The notes: a model not told the origin generated them from the letters alone. A stretch of 64,000 bases of DNA from Asaia bogorensis (GCF_900465345.1 NZ_UEGO01000012.1:303458-367457); one strand, 5' to 3'. Positions 37,474-46,235 are shown, counted from the stretch's first letter. Translations and numbers: made by a program.

Positions 37474-39498
37474 TCAAACCGGTACAGCGCCAAAGCTCAG
37501 TCTGAGCCTGATGGAGGTCCTGTCAAACATGGGTACGCCAAGCCAGATTTCGCCCTTGTGATTTTCCGGACGCAGAAAGTAGAAATGACGTTCGTTGCCT
37601 TCGTCTTCCTGAAGGATCGGAAGCCACGCTTCGTCATGACTGCCATCTGAGCGCCTCACGTTCATGAGCAACTGCTCATGAGCGTGGTCGAAGGGGCGCG
37701 TCAGGGTGAGGCGGAATACTTCCGCCCTTTCGCCTTGGAGCGCGGAGAGGAACAGAACCGCCCAGACTTCACTCCACCAGTGATCCCCGGGGTTGGCGTA
37801 ATCCGGAACTGTGTCGAGGAGAAGTGTCGTTGTCGACCCGTCTTCGGCAAGCTCTGCCTGTATTCGCGTCTCGTGGTCAATGTGGCGCTTGGTCTGGAAC
37901 CAGGCCGCACCTCGGGAGGATTCTGTGACAGGGAGACCTGAAAAGAGATCATGGCCCCCGATCACGCCTGGGGGTGCATGGGCAATCGTTTGGGTAGCTA
38001 TCCATTGCACGCGCCCCCAGCGTGCGTCGCTACGCCACCCTCGTGTAAGGGGGGTATAGGTTTCGCAAGCACGCAGTGCTGCGTTGAAATGCGCAGCGAG
38101 GGCGCGGTCGAGAATGCGCTGATGCTGCGTGTTTGCCGAGCCGGGCTTTGCCAGATCAGCGAGCAGATCGCGGCTCCATGCATTGGACAATGCGGCTGTT
38201 GGTATTGCGTCGGGATTCCGGCTGAACCACTTGACCTGACACATATGGGCAGGAAGCTTCTGTGCGAATTCCAGCAGATCCGGGAAGCTGAGTTCCCGGA
38301 TCGGCTCCCAGAGCATATGACAGATATTCGTGAACTGTCCCTTGGCGAAGCGACGAAAGAACGTGACCGGCAGAAACTCTTCCAGAGCGAGCGTTTTCTG
38401 TGTCGGATTTGCGAAATAGCCATCGCATCGCCGGAGCACGGCAATGCGCTGGTAGAGCGCGTCCCATTCCTCGCGATCTGCAAATAGTCCTTCGATCTGA
38501 TTGATCGAGATGAGGGGGATATCGGCCTCATCAATAAGGTAGCGGCGAAACGGCTCGGCTTCCTGCAGATTGTCCCAAACCCAGGCCTCACCTTTGGGGA
38601 CGCTCTCGAGTGGTACGTCAATCAGATAGTGCCGCGTCATGCCGACCGGTGCGACATTGCCTGAGGTGAGATGCTCCACGGTCCTGGCAATATCGAATGG
38701 CCGGATGAACAAACCGTTGGAAGCGCAGGTACAGAAGTAGTCGAACCCGGAAAAGACATGGAGCGCCTCGCCGTATGACTCCATGTGACCCAGGAGAAGC
38801 GTGCCCCCCCATTTCTTGCGCTCCACGCGTCCATTGAACACATGGATGCGCCTGTGAGATAGCAGGGGATGAGGGGGAATGTCGCGACCGGACGGGAAAT
38901 TCACGACGAGAGAACAGTTTTCGTCGGTGTAGTTCAGGAAGTTCTGAAGATAGACGGCGAGAAACGCATCCTCCTCATTGTAGTTTGTCGCGAATACGAC
39001 CTTGTGCGCCCGATCTATGGCTGGTCGGCGCGGCTGGATACGGCACTCTGCCTCTTGCAGCTCATGACCGAAGACGCGGACGCTTCTGAGATGGAGATGA
39101 TCCCAGTTATCCAGTCTGATCCTCACGAACCGGGCGCATACGTCGCCGGGAAATTCGACCTTGTAACCATCCTGCTCGTTGCAACCGAAAACCTTGTGGT
39201 CTGTCTTGGAAAAGACCTCGTCCCATGAATTGCCATCCATTGAGACAAGGACGGTGAACATGCGGCTGCGAACCGGCCAGTAATCGGTGTTGACCAGCAG
39301 AACACTGTCGATCGCGCAGGGGCGTTCCAGATCCACCTGCCACCAGGGAAACCATTCAGCCGCCGTCTGGAAGCTGGAATACGCGTCCTGTGCCGATACG
39401 CCCTCACTGGCGATCTGCTCCAGTGGCAGTACGAAATCGGGATGTTTCGAGCTTTGGGTAGCAGGCTTGCCAAGCGCGAGGTCTGTTATCTTTCTCAT
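37474..39498 (-). CDS. Discoidin-domain protein with a possible glycosyltransferase-like core (paralogue A)
   Basis: A 674-residue protein without signal peptide or membrane helix. Residues about 5-150 are an F5/8 type C (discoidin) domain: ALGKPATQSSKHPD, then EWFPWWQVDLERP, then FVRIRLDNWDHLHLRSVRVFG. Residues about 165-460 form a region starting KVVFATNYNEEDAFLAVYLQNFL, with KWGGTLLLGHMESYGEAL, ASNGLFIRPFD and INQIEGLFADREEWDALYQRI. Its look recalls core-2/I-branching type glycosyltransferases, but I cannot confirm this. A beta-rich C-terminal third ends GEIWLGVPMFD. The whole layout is shared with the upstream gene, with which it overlaps by one base (TAATG). An in-frame start at 39582 lies inside that gene. 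Function unknown. Confidence 0.7.
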   Translation of the reverse strand: MRKITDLALGKPATQSSKHPDFVLPLEQIASEGVSAQDAYSSFQTAAEWFPWWQVDLERPCAIDSVLLVNTDYWPVRSRMFTVLVSMDGNSWDEVFSKTDHKVFGCNEQDGYKVEFPGDVCARFVRIRLDNWDHLHLRSVRVFGHELQEAECRIQPRRPAIDRAHKVVFATNYNEEDAFLAVYLQNFLNYTDENCSLVVNFPSGRDIPPHPLLSHRRIHVFNGRVERKKWGGTLLLGHMESYGEALHVFSGFDYFCTCASNGLFIRPFDIARTVEHLTSGNVAPVGMTRHYLIDVPLESVPKGEAWVWDNLQEAEPFRRYLIDEADIPLISINQIEGLFADREEWDALYQRIAVLRRCDGYFANPTQKTLALEEFLPVTFFRRFAKGQFTNICHMLWEPIRELSFPDLLEFAQKLPAHMCQVKWFSRNPDAIPTAALSNAWSRDLLADLAKPGSANTQHQRILDRALAAHFNAALRACETYTPLTRGWRSDARWGRVQWIATQTIAHAPPGVIGGHDLFSGLPVTESSRGAAWFQTKRHIDHETRIQAELAEDGSTTTLLLDTVPDYANPGDHWWSEVWAVLFLSALQGERAEVFRLTLTRPFDHAHEQLLMNVRRSDGSHDEAWLPILQEDEGNERHFYFLRPENHKGEIWLGVPMFDRTSIRLRLSFGAVPV

Positions 39499-41471
39499 TA
39501 TTCTGCCTCGTGGCTCTGCTTCTGACGGCAGGTCTTGAAGTCGGGTCCCACAGCAAGAGACACTTCCGCCGTAGCGTTGCAAAAGACGGGCAGACCTATC
39601 CAGACCTGGAGGTCGTTTCCGCGTGCCTCACGAACGAAATAGTGCCGTTCGGTTTCATGGTCGCGCTCGAGCCTGTCAGCATAATCGACGGTATAGCCGA
39701 ACTCATCATAGAAGACGGTGCGGGAGAACACATCATGAGGGACACACCGATCCTTGCGGATTGTCATACGGAATACGGAACTGCCCTGCATTCCGGACAG
39801 GTAAAGGTAACCCTGCAGGTGAACGCCGGAGACTGGACCTCCATCTTTCGAGACAGCGCTGCACGATAGCCTTAGCGTCGTGTCTCCCTCGCTGTTCTCG
39901 TAGAGCGACATGGAGAGTGAGACCAGCTGCCCGGTTGCTTCCATGAACAGGATGGCAGGCGGGACACGCATGTCCCGAAGACCGGGGATATCGGGATAGA
40001 TCTGCTGGCGCTCGCAGGCGATATCGCGCATCGACCAGTGAAACCCGCGTCGACCCTGCGTCTCCGAATCCCACCATTTGTCAGTGATCGGACCGAAACG
40101 CTCCGATTTGGTGATGCTTTTCAGGAGCGTCGTGATGAGTGTTGTTTCCTGAAAGCTTGCAAGGGTCGCATGTTGCTGATGCGTCCGTGATACGAGGGCA
40201 CGACCCCAATCGGTGGTGACCGCCATGGTTGACTGCGCAATCGGCGCCCGGTCGAACCATTTCATGGCGCATAGATGCGCGGGGAGATGGGGCACCATAG
40301 TGATGAGGTCGTCGACCGTCGTCTGGCGGGTTCCGGACCACAGAACCCTGCAGATATGAGTATATTCGCCACTCCCGAACTTGTTGAAAATGGAGGTGGG
40401 AAGCAGCTCTTCGAGAGCCATGAAGTTTTCGAAAGAGATGTATCTTTCCAGGCCGGTGATAAGGTTTCGCCTCTCCTGGATATGTTCCCACTCTTCACGC
40501 CGGGCAAACAGACCCTCGATTTGTGTGACCGAGACGCGATCAAGCTCAAGGCTGTTCCTGAGATACTGACCCAACCCCTCGCTGTTCCTGAGATGATGCC
40601 ACATCCAGGTGCCGTGATAGGTCGGATTGACCGGATCAACCTCCTGGTCGAGCTCATAGGCGCGTTCGCAGGCGACCGGAACAGGAGAGGCGAGCGGTAA
40701 CTGCATGATAGCAGCTGCGACATCGAAGGGCCGGACGAGGAGGCTATTGGACGCCATGGTTGCGAAGTAACGAAAGTCCGGAAAGACCGATCGCGCCTCT
40801 TCATAGGATTCGATATGACCGACCAGAAGGGTGTGGCCCCATTTCTCCCTTTTGGTCTGACCGTTGAAGATATGTATCCTCGGGCTGCGCCCACGCGCGT
40901 CATCAGGAATTCGGCGATCGTTGGGGAAATTCAGAGCAAGGCAGATATTTTCGGAAGTATAAGCCAGGAAATTGTCAATATAGCGACTCAGGAACGCGTC
41001 TGACTCGTTGAAGAGGGTCGAGAATACGACTCTGGAATCATCTGCCTGACGCTCGAAGATGGTGATGTCATCAGACACGGAGCGTTCATGCCCCTGGAGT
41101 TCCTGCGTGGAAAAGACAACCGTATTGAACGCCAGGCACCCATACGCATCTGCCCGTATGCGGATATAGCGCGTAGCGAAAACCCGGTCGAACCGCACCT
41201 GGAAATTGTGAGAATCTTCCGGCTCGTGCAACGCCTGCGTCCACAGAGGCAGCCAATGTTCCCCGTCATCGGAAATCATGATGGTCAACAGGGGAGGTTG
41301 GCGGTCTTCGCCCTGCAGCCCCTTGAGGGAGAAGCCTTCGAGACGCATCGGCTTGGCGAGATCGACCTGCCACCAGGGAAACCATTGCCGCTCGGACCTG
41401 AAGCCGCTGGCAGGATTGGGAGAGCCATGCGAACTTGCCGTTATGGTGGCGACACCGGATATTCCGTTCAT
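39498..41471 (-). CDS. Discoidin-domain protein with a possible glycosyltransferase-like core (paralogue B)
   Basis: A 657-residue tandem paralogue of the next gene with the same order: discoidin domain (ITASSHGSPNPASGF, QWFPWWQVDLAKP, RYIRIRADAYG), a core beginning RVVFSTLFNESDAFLSRYIDNFL with KWGHTLLVGHIESYEEA, ASNSLLVRPFD and VTQIEGLFARREEWEHIQ, then a beta-rich end (LQVWIGLPVFCN). Identity to A looks moderate overall but is almost complete around WFPWWQVDL. Start options are ATG 41471 (MNGISGVATI) or GTG 41501; a mini-ORF ends across the ATG. No signal peptide is present, so the discoidin domain is either cytosolic or exported by an unknown route. Confidence 0.68.
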   Translation of the reverse strand: MNGISGVATITASSHGSPNPASGFRSERQWFPWWQVDLAKPMRLEGFSLKGLQGEDRQPPLLTIMISDDGEHWLPLWTQALHEPEDSHNFQVRFDRVFATRYIRIRADAYGCLAFNTVVFSTQELQGHERSVSDDITIFERQADDSRVVFSTLFNESDAFLSRYIDNFLAYTSENICLALNFPNDRRIPDDARGRSPRIHIFNGQTKREKWGHTLLVGHIESYEEARSVFPDFRYFATMASNSLLVRPFDVAAAIMQLPLASPVPVACERAYELDQEVDPVNPTYHGTWMWHHLRNSEGLGQYLRNSLELDRVSVTQIEGLFARREEWEHIQERRNLITGLERYISFENFMALEELLPTSIFNKFGSGEYTHICRVLWSGTRQTTVDDLITMVPHLPAHLCAMKWFDRAPIAQSTMAVTTDWGRALVSRTHQQHATLASFQETTLITTLLKSITKSERFGPITDKWWDSETQGRRGFHWSMRDIACERQQIYPDIPGLRDMRVPPAILFMEATGQLVSLSMSLYENSEGDTTLRLSCSAVSKDGGPVSGVHLQGYLYLSGMQGSSVFRMTIRKDRCVPHDVFSRTVFYDEFGYTVDYADRLERDHETERHYFVREARGNDLQVWIGLPVFCNATAEVSLAVGPDFKTCRQKQSHEAE

Positions 41472-41503
41472 AAAGCAGGACCCTCTTTCCCTAATAACCA
41501 CAT
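41468..41503 (-). CDS. Candidate 11-residue leader peptide overlapping the discoidin gene start
   Basis: On the minus strand AGGAGGGG (41516-41523) is followed 12 bases later by an ATG at 41503 that opens an 11-codon ORF, MWLLGKEGPAL. Its TGA overlaps the ATG of paralogue B in an ATGA arrangement. This is the only strong ribosome-binding sequence upstream of the pair, so the leader may couple translation to the large gene. Alternatively the same site serves the GTG start at 41501. Confidence 0.3.
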   Translation of the reverse strand: MWLLGKEGPAL

Positions 41504-41557
41504 GAACGCGCCAAACCCCTCCTATAGGTGAAGGGAAAGTGTTTCTATGTTGTGAGG

Positions 41558-41587
41558 ATTAAAGCACCTGCTCAGCTTATCACGCAA
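41558..41587 (-). promoter_or_regulatory. Candidate promoter of the discoidin gene pair
   Basis: On the minus strand TTTAAT (41558-41563) resembles a -10 box, and TTGCGT (41582-41587) is a weak -35 with 18-base spacing. The gap 41504-41821 is clearly more AT-rich than the flanking genes and holds no convincing ORF. Apart from this and the leader ORF I see nothing in it. Confidence 0.3.
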
Positions 41588-41821
41588 GTTCGTGAACATT
41601 ACTTATGATGAAACACCTATGCGTGACATGATCAGGATTTGATGCCTTGAGTTCCGGCCCTGTTATGCCTGCATAGATGGGTAATGGGTCGAGAGGGCAT
41701 ATTGTATCGCGCGATGAGAAACTGCCATTATATTTGTATTCGACCTGAGTGGTGGAATTCTCTTGTGCGCACTTGTTTTTATCGAAAGCCGGGAACAGCC
41801 TCTCTGTTTTTGGGTCGGGCA

Positions 41822-42946
41822 TCAAGGTGAGGAAACGACCTTGATCTGTATCTCGACGTTGACGGCACCATTGACCACGGGATTGACTGAATTCGGCACA
41901 ATGGCGACTGCAACACAATCGCCATCCACCACATCTGCCGGCACTGTTTCGATGGCATTTGCCTGCTTCATGACTGAGTCCAGACCGTCACCCACAAGTG
42001 TCAGATCAAGAAGCCGGGTTGTGTCTGGCCCGAATATCAGGCTGGGATTGGGTGCATTCCCGGCACCACTTCGGTCGTTCCACATGAACTTGTCGGGCGA
42101 ATGACCCGGGAAGGCGCGCTGGCAACTGTCATGCCGGTAGATCGCCACAATGTCGCGCACGCTCCACTTGCCTTTACCCTTGGGGAGACCAGCGAAATCG
42201 GCGGGCGCCGTGGCGGACACGTTGCCATAGAGACTGATCAGCTTGCCCGGATGGATGGGCCCCCTGGGTGAGACGGGCAGCACGGTATAGGCGTTGAGCA
42301 CAGGGCCGTGCGCGGTGCTGGGTGAGACGATGAATTCCGAATCAAGGCCTGTATAGGTCTGTCTTGTCCATCGCGGTGCACCCGTGTCGTAAAGAAGTTG
42401 CAGATCGCTGCTCATCGTATAGGGCAGGTTGGCAAAATCAGTCCCGTCAAAACTGAGGAAGATACATCCGCCCGGCCTGATATGCATGGGCAGCCTTTCA
42501 GGCAGAACAAGCGCGACGGGGAAGGTTTCCTTGCCGGGTCGCGCCTGTTTGACGATCACGCCGGCAAGGCCCTGGCTCGGAAACCGGGCATAGATTTCGG
42601 CATAGCTTCCGATTGTCTGCCCCGAAACCGGACAATTGCCTTCAGTCGTGTAGGCAATACCAAACAGCGTCTCGGAGTTGACGGCACCGTGCAGGGCAGG
42701 GTTTGCTACGCTTGTCGTTGACAGAGTTCCTGTCAGCCCCCTGAAGTTGACATCCGGTGGGAGGTTGTCCGGGAGTTTGAACGCGTAGAGGTTCTTGACC
42801 TGAAAGGATGTCGTTTTTTTGGTAAGCTCCGCTTTCATGGGAAGCCGGAGAAGACCCGATGCGTTCAATCGGGCGTCGGGGGCTGCGCCCGCGGGCGGGC
42901 CTGTGAGACTGCTCAGGAAGAGAGAGGCGAGCAGGACACGCTTCAT
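41822..42946 (-). CDS. Secreted protein of unknown family with four cysteines
   Basis: A 374-residue protein with a Sec signal peptide (MKRVLLASLFLSSLTGPPAGAA, cleaved near residue 23). The ATG at 42946 is chosen because a longer start at 43009 would bury that signal. The mature chain has exactly four Cys, in GNCPVSG, GGCIFLSFDG, DSCQRAF and GDCVAVAIV, which suggests two disulfides. The sequence is beta-rich, with a C-terminal segment AVAIVPNSVNPVVNGAVNVEIQIKVVSS that looks like an immunoglobulin-like strand pair. I do not recognise the family. It is divergent from the GH32 gene and upstream of the discoidin pair on the same strand. Confidence 0.7.
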   Translation of the reverse strand: MKRVLLASLFLSSLTGPPAGAAPDARLNASGLLRLPMKAELTKKTTSFQVKNLYAFKLPDNLPPDVNFRGLTGTLSTTSVANPALHGAVNSETLFGIAYTTEGNCPVSGQTIGSYAEIYARFPSQGLAGVIVKQARPGKETFPVALVLPERLPMHIRPGGCIFLSFDGTDFANLPYTMSSDLQLLYDTGAPRWTRQTYTGLDSEFIVSPSTAHGPVLNAYTVLPVSPRGPIHPGKLISLYGNVSATAPADFAGLPKGKGKWSVRDIVAIYRHDSCQRAFPGHSPDKFMWNDRSGAGNAPNPSLIFGPDTTRLLDLTLVGDGLDSVMKQANAIETVPADVVDGDCVAVAIVPNSVNPVVNGAVNVEIQIKVVSSP

Positions 42947-43026
42947 GAGAGCGTTGCGTATGACGAGTGCCGGAAACGGTATGAGGTCATGTCTATAAGC
43001 ATGTGTCATGAAATCTGTATCCGGCT

Positions 43027-43061
43027 ATTGTGGTAGTTTTTCACAATACTCAAAATATTGT
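43027..43061. promoter_or_regulatory. Cluster of ATTGT/ACAAT inverted repeats before the GH32 gene
   Basis: ATTGTG-N9-CACAAT (43027-43047) is a perfect 6-bp inverted repeat. It overlaps a second perfect one, ACAATA-N7-TATTGT (43043-43061), giving three half-sites in alternating orientation. They end 20 bases before the likely GH32 start, in the promoter region shared with the divergent secreted protein. A sugar-responsive repressor is a reasonable guess. No regulator gene is adjacent. Confidence 0.4.
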
Positions 43062-43080
43062 TTTGTTGGAGATTAGCACG

Positions 43081-44583
43081 TTGGTTGGGAAGATAGAAGA
43101 ACCTACCCCTGACAAGCGTAATCGTTCCTTTATATGTGAAAATCCCCACGATCAGGACCAGATAGGACGTCGTTTCTTCATTGGTGGCATGGCGCTGCTT
43201 CTGGCAGGCGGGCGGTCAACCCCGGCTATGGCAGCGCAGCGTTTTCCGCCTGATCACATGATTGCCTCCGACCCGTTCAGGCCCATCAGTCATTTCGCGG
43301 CACCAAGAGGCTGGATGAATGATCCGTGCGGCCCGATATGGGTCGACGGTGTCTATCACCTTTTCTATCAGTGGAATCCCGAATCAGCGTTGTGGGACAA
43401 CATGCACTGGGGGCATGCGACCAGCGCCGATCTGGTCAACTGGGTCTACCGCCCTGTCGCCCTCTCACCGCAACATGACGGTCCTGACAGGGACGGTGTT
43501 TTTACAGGCGATGTCGTGATCGATTCAGGGCGGGCGGTCGCCATATATACAGGTTTCCGGTTTGACCGTGCTCAGGCGCAGGTCCAGTGCATGGCCACTT
43601 CAGATCTGGATATGATTCACTGGACCCAGAGCGCTACCCCTGTCCTTGCCGCTGGTCCCGACCATCTCAAGATCGGGGGATTTCGCGACCCCAAACTATG
43701 GAGGGAGGACAAGACCTGGATCATGCTGGTGGGCAGCAAGATTGACGGTCTTGGCGGAGTGATCCTCAGGTATGAAAGCCCGGACCTCAAGGACTGGTCC
43801 TTCAGGCGCATCTTTTATGGTCCATCAGATCTTCATGGAGGTGATGATGTTCTGGAGTGCCCGGATTTCTTCAGCCTGGGCACCTGTCACGCCCTTGTCT
43901 TCTCCATCAACTCCGTGGTGCATGTCGTAACCGGCCAATACGAAAAAGGTCAGTTCCAGCCGGTAAGACAGGATGTGCTCGGCTATGGGGGATTTTACGC
44001 AGCCAGAAGTTTCCTCGATGCACAGGGGCGCCGCACGGTACTGGGGTGGCTGACCGAGAAGCCGTGGCAGGCTGGCGAGGCAGCATCGCGCGGCTGGAGC
44101 GGTGTATTGTCTTACCCCCGCCTTCTCGCAGCAGACGCCGAGGGACAGGTCTTGGCAACGCTCCACCCTGAAATGGAAAGTATGACAGGCGAGGAACTAT
44201 TTGACGGGGTCCTGCGCGCCGGCATGAGTATTGATGGTCCACAGGTCAGAATTCGCGTCAGATTTGAGGCGCTGGCCCCAGGTAGCATGGTTTTTGCACA
44301 TACTGACCGTTACATGCATCTGGATTTTGACCCGGCGGCGAAAAACAGAGAACTCGCATGCAACGAGGACCGCGCACCTCTGCCCAAGACGCCGGACGTC
44401 ACGCTTGATATCTATGTCGATGGCAGCGTCATAGAGATCTTTACCTCAACCGGTAAGACGCTGAGTGCGAGGGCCTACGGCAATCCGAGCCGACCTTTCA
44501 CATTGTCAGGGACCGGCTGTTTCGCGAATGCAAGATGTCAGGTTCATGCCCTGTTACCGGCAAGGTTTCGCTATGCCGAATGA
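43081..44583 (+). CDS. Exported GH32 fructan hydrolase (levanase/invertase type)
   Basis: Hydrolyses beta-fructosyl links in levan, inulin or sucrose. The GH32 marks are WMNDPCG (nucleophile Asp), FRDPK (transition-state stabiliser) and ECPD (acid/base Glu), followed by a C-terminal beta-sandwich with VTLDIYVDGSVIEIFTS. The export signal contains twin arginines (IGRRFFIGGMALLLAGG, then AMAA), so Tat export is likely. The start is unclear: a TTG at 43081 has GGAG nine bases upstream, and the frame is open back to a GTG at 43030. Gluconacetobacter pairs exo-levanase with levansucrase; no levansucrase is present here. Confidence 0.88.
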   Translation: MVGKIEEPTPDKRNRSFICENPHDQDQIGRRFFIGGMALLLAGGRSTPAMAAQRFPPDHMIASDPFRPISHFAAPRGWMNDPCGPIWVDGVYHLFYQWNPESALWDNMHWGHATSADLVNWVYRPVALSPQHDGPDRDGVFTGDVVIDSGRAVAIYTGFRFDRAQAQVQCMATSDLDMIHWTQSATPVLAAGPDHLKIGGFRDPKLWREDKTWIMLVGSKIDGLGGVILRYESPDLKDWSFRRIFYGPSDLHGGDDVLECPDFFSLGTCHALVFSINSVVHVVTGQYEKGQFQPVRQDVLGYGGFYAARSFLDAQGRRTVLGWLTEKPWQAGEAASRGWSGVLSYPRLLAADAEGQVLATLHPEMESMTGEELFDGVLRAGMSIDGPQVRIRVRFEALAPGSMVFAHTDRYMHLDFDPAAKNRELACNEDRAPLPKTPDVTLDIYVDGSVIEIFTSTGKTLSARAYGNPSRPFTLSGTGCFANARCQVHALLPARFRYAE

Positions 44584-44594
44584 GTCGCCCGGAT

Positions 44595-45500
44595 TCAGCG
44601 TTTCGCTCGAGCGGGCACCAGGATTTTTACCGAAACCGGACAGTGATCGGAGAGCAAATAGCCTCCATTGTCCGCATACGTCATGACCCTGAGGCTGTCG
44701 GGAATGAGCCATGAGCGTATCGGACCGCCAATCACGATGTGGTCGATGAAATAGGTGCCTCCCTCGCAGGGGCTCGCGTGCCCTGCGGTGGCAAGGACAG
44801 GGCTGAGCGTCTCACTCATCTGACGGTAATAGGGATCGGTAAGCGTCAGACGTCGGTTGAAGTCTCCCAAAACGATATAGGGTTCGCCTTCATCTTCGCG
44901 TTCCGCCATCCAGTTTGCCACGAGCGTGATCTGCTCGCGCAGGATTGGACAGGCATGATCACGTTCGGTCCAACTGCGGTCCCAGCATCCGGACTTGAGA
45001 TGCACTGCCAGCAGACGCAATATCGTGGAGCCGTCTGAAACCGTTGCATCCATGGCTGGACGCAGGGCGTGGCCTCCGTGGAAGGACGAGCGGTCGAATG
45101 CCTGCAAGCTGATCACAGAGTTGATGTGCCAGGGCTTGCGAAGAACCACACCGAGGTTCTGGGCGATTGGTGCGTGGGTAAGGGCGATCGAATACACAGG
45201 CGACGGGAACAGCTGTCGCAATGCCGTTTCATCGCTCACTTCCTGAACCGCCAGGATATCGGCGTTCAGCCTGTCCGCATAGGTCTGGAGAGCTTGCCAG
45301 TCCCGCGTATTTCGATGCGGGGCATCCTCGGGCAGGAGTGGGCTGCTCGCGGGGAGGAGGGTCAGCCAGTCAAGATTCCATGTGGTGAGCTTGACCGGTG
45401 TACCTGGTGCCGCACTGGCTGTCTGGATAAAGGTCCAGACAACCAGAAAGCCAAATCGGGCGTGATCAGACCTTGACGCCAAGATCGCCCAGAACGTCAC
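44595..45500 (-). CDS. Endonuclease/exonuclease/phosphatase family protein
   Basis: A metal-dependent EEP-fold hydrolase of about 301 residues. Motifs: TTWNLDWL (metal Asn), ILAVQEVSDE (metal Glu), VHLKSGCWD (His), YIVLGDFNRRL (Asp/Asn pair) and the terminal LLSDHCPVSVKI (catalytic Asp-His). A hydrophobic stretch GFLVVWTFIQTASAAPG near the N terminus looks like a signal peptide, so it probably acts in the periplasm. The start is uncertain because it overlaps the carbonic anhydrase gene: GTG 45500 has an AGGAG ten bases upstream, while ATG 45533 would overlap by 68 bases. The substrate is unknown. Confidence 0.8.
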   Translation of the reverse strand: MTFWAILASRSDHARFGFLVVWTFIQTASAAPGTPVKLTTWNLDWLTLLPASSPLLPEDAPHRNTRDWQALQTYADRLNADILAVQEVSDETALRQLFPSPVYSIALTHAPIAQNLGVVLRKPWHINSVISLQAFDRSSFHGGHALRPAMDATVSDGSTILRLLAVHLKSGCWDRSWTERDHACPILREQITLVANWMAEREDEGEPYIVLGDFNRRLTLTDPYYRQMSETLSPVLATAGHASPCEGGTYFIDHIVIGGPIRSWLIPDSLRVMTYADNGGYLLSDHCPVSVKILVPARAKR

Positions 45501-46140
45501 GAACGGTCCGCTCCTGGCGGGTCTGCTCGTCAATCACGACAACCTGGCCCGACCCGATATCGTAGAACCAGCCCTGTAGCGCGATCTCTCCAGCGGCAAG
45601 GGCACCCACCACGGCTGGGTGGGTACGCAGATGGGCAAGCTGAAGCAGAACGTTCTGCTGTGCCAACTCCTTGACAGTCTCCGGGCCAGCGTCTTCAGCC
45701 TTGAGGGGGCCCAGCGCGGCGCGGGCTGCTTCGGCATTACGCAGCCAGCGCTGCACCGTCGGCATAGCATCGAATTTCGGGTTGTTCAGGTCGCACAGGG
45801 CGCCCATCGCACCGCAATTGGAGTGACCGCACACAACGATGTGCTTCACCTTGAGGACGAGCACCGCGTACTCGATGGCCGACGAGACGGCACCGAGCAT
45901 TTCGCCATGCGGAGGAACGATATTGCCGACATTGCGCACAATGAAGAGATCGCCCGGCGATGTCTGGGTGATCATGCTCGGATTGATGCGGCTATCGGAG
46001 CAGGTGATGAACAGGGTGGAAGGCGACTGGCCATCGGCAAGGCTTTCAAAGAGCTCGCGATGCTCTTCATAAACCTCGTCGTCGAAATGCTGTACGCCCT
46101 TGAGAAGGGCAACCAGGCTGTTTTCGATTTCACTTTTCAT
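45466..46140 (-). CDS. can: Beta-class carbonic anhydrase
   Basis: Interconverts CO2 and bicarbonate. The 224-residue protein has the zinc ligands and Asp-Arg dyad in FITCSDSRINPSMI and the His-x2-Cys pair in VVCGHSNCGAMGAL, with FIVRNVGNIVPP and SAIEYAVLVLKV between them, as in the E. coli Can/CynT type. GATGAGG lies ahead of the ATG. It follows alaS on the same strand across a 135-base gap that contains two hairpins. Confidence 0.95.
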   Translation of the reverse strand: MKSEIENSLVALLKGVQHFDDEVYEEHRELFESLADGQSPSTLFITCSDSRINPSMITQTSPGDLFIVRNVGNIVPPHGEMLGAVSSAIEYAVLVLKVKHIVVCGHSNCGAMGALCDLNNPKFDAMPTVQRWLRNAEAARAALGPLKAEDAGPETVKELAQQNVLLQLAHLRTHPAVVGALAAGEIALQGWFYDIGSGQVVVIDEQTRQERTVRDVLGDLGVKV

Positions 46141-46161
46141 CGTGACCTCATCTGAAAAGGG

Positions 46162-46193
46162 GGTGTGGCTTGCTGTGAGTTTTACGCCACACC
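46162..46193 (-). terminator. Hairpin between alaS and carbonic anhydrase
   Basis: On the minus strand GGTGTGGC pairs with GCCACACC (46186-46193 with 46162-46169), a perfect 8-bp stem with a 16-base loop followed by CCCTTTT. It could end the alaS transcript or act as a leader attenuator 21 bases before the carbonic anhydrase start. Confidence 0.45.
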
Positions 46194-46235
46194 TGGAACT
46201 CAGATGATTCGGATGCCGTGGTTTTGATTAGGTGT

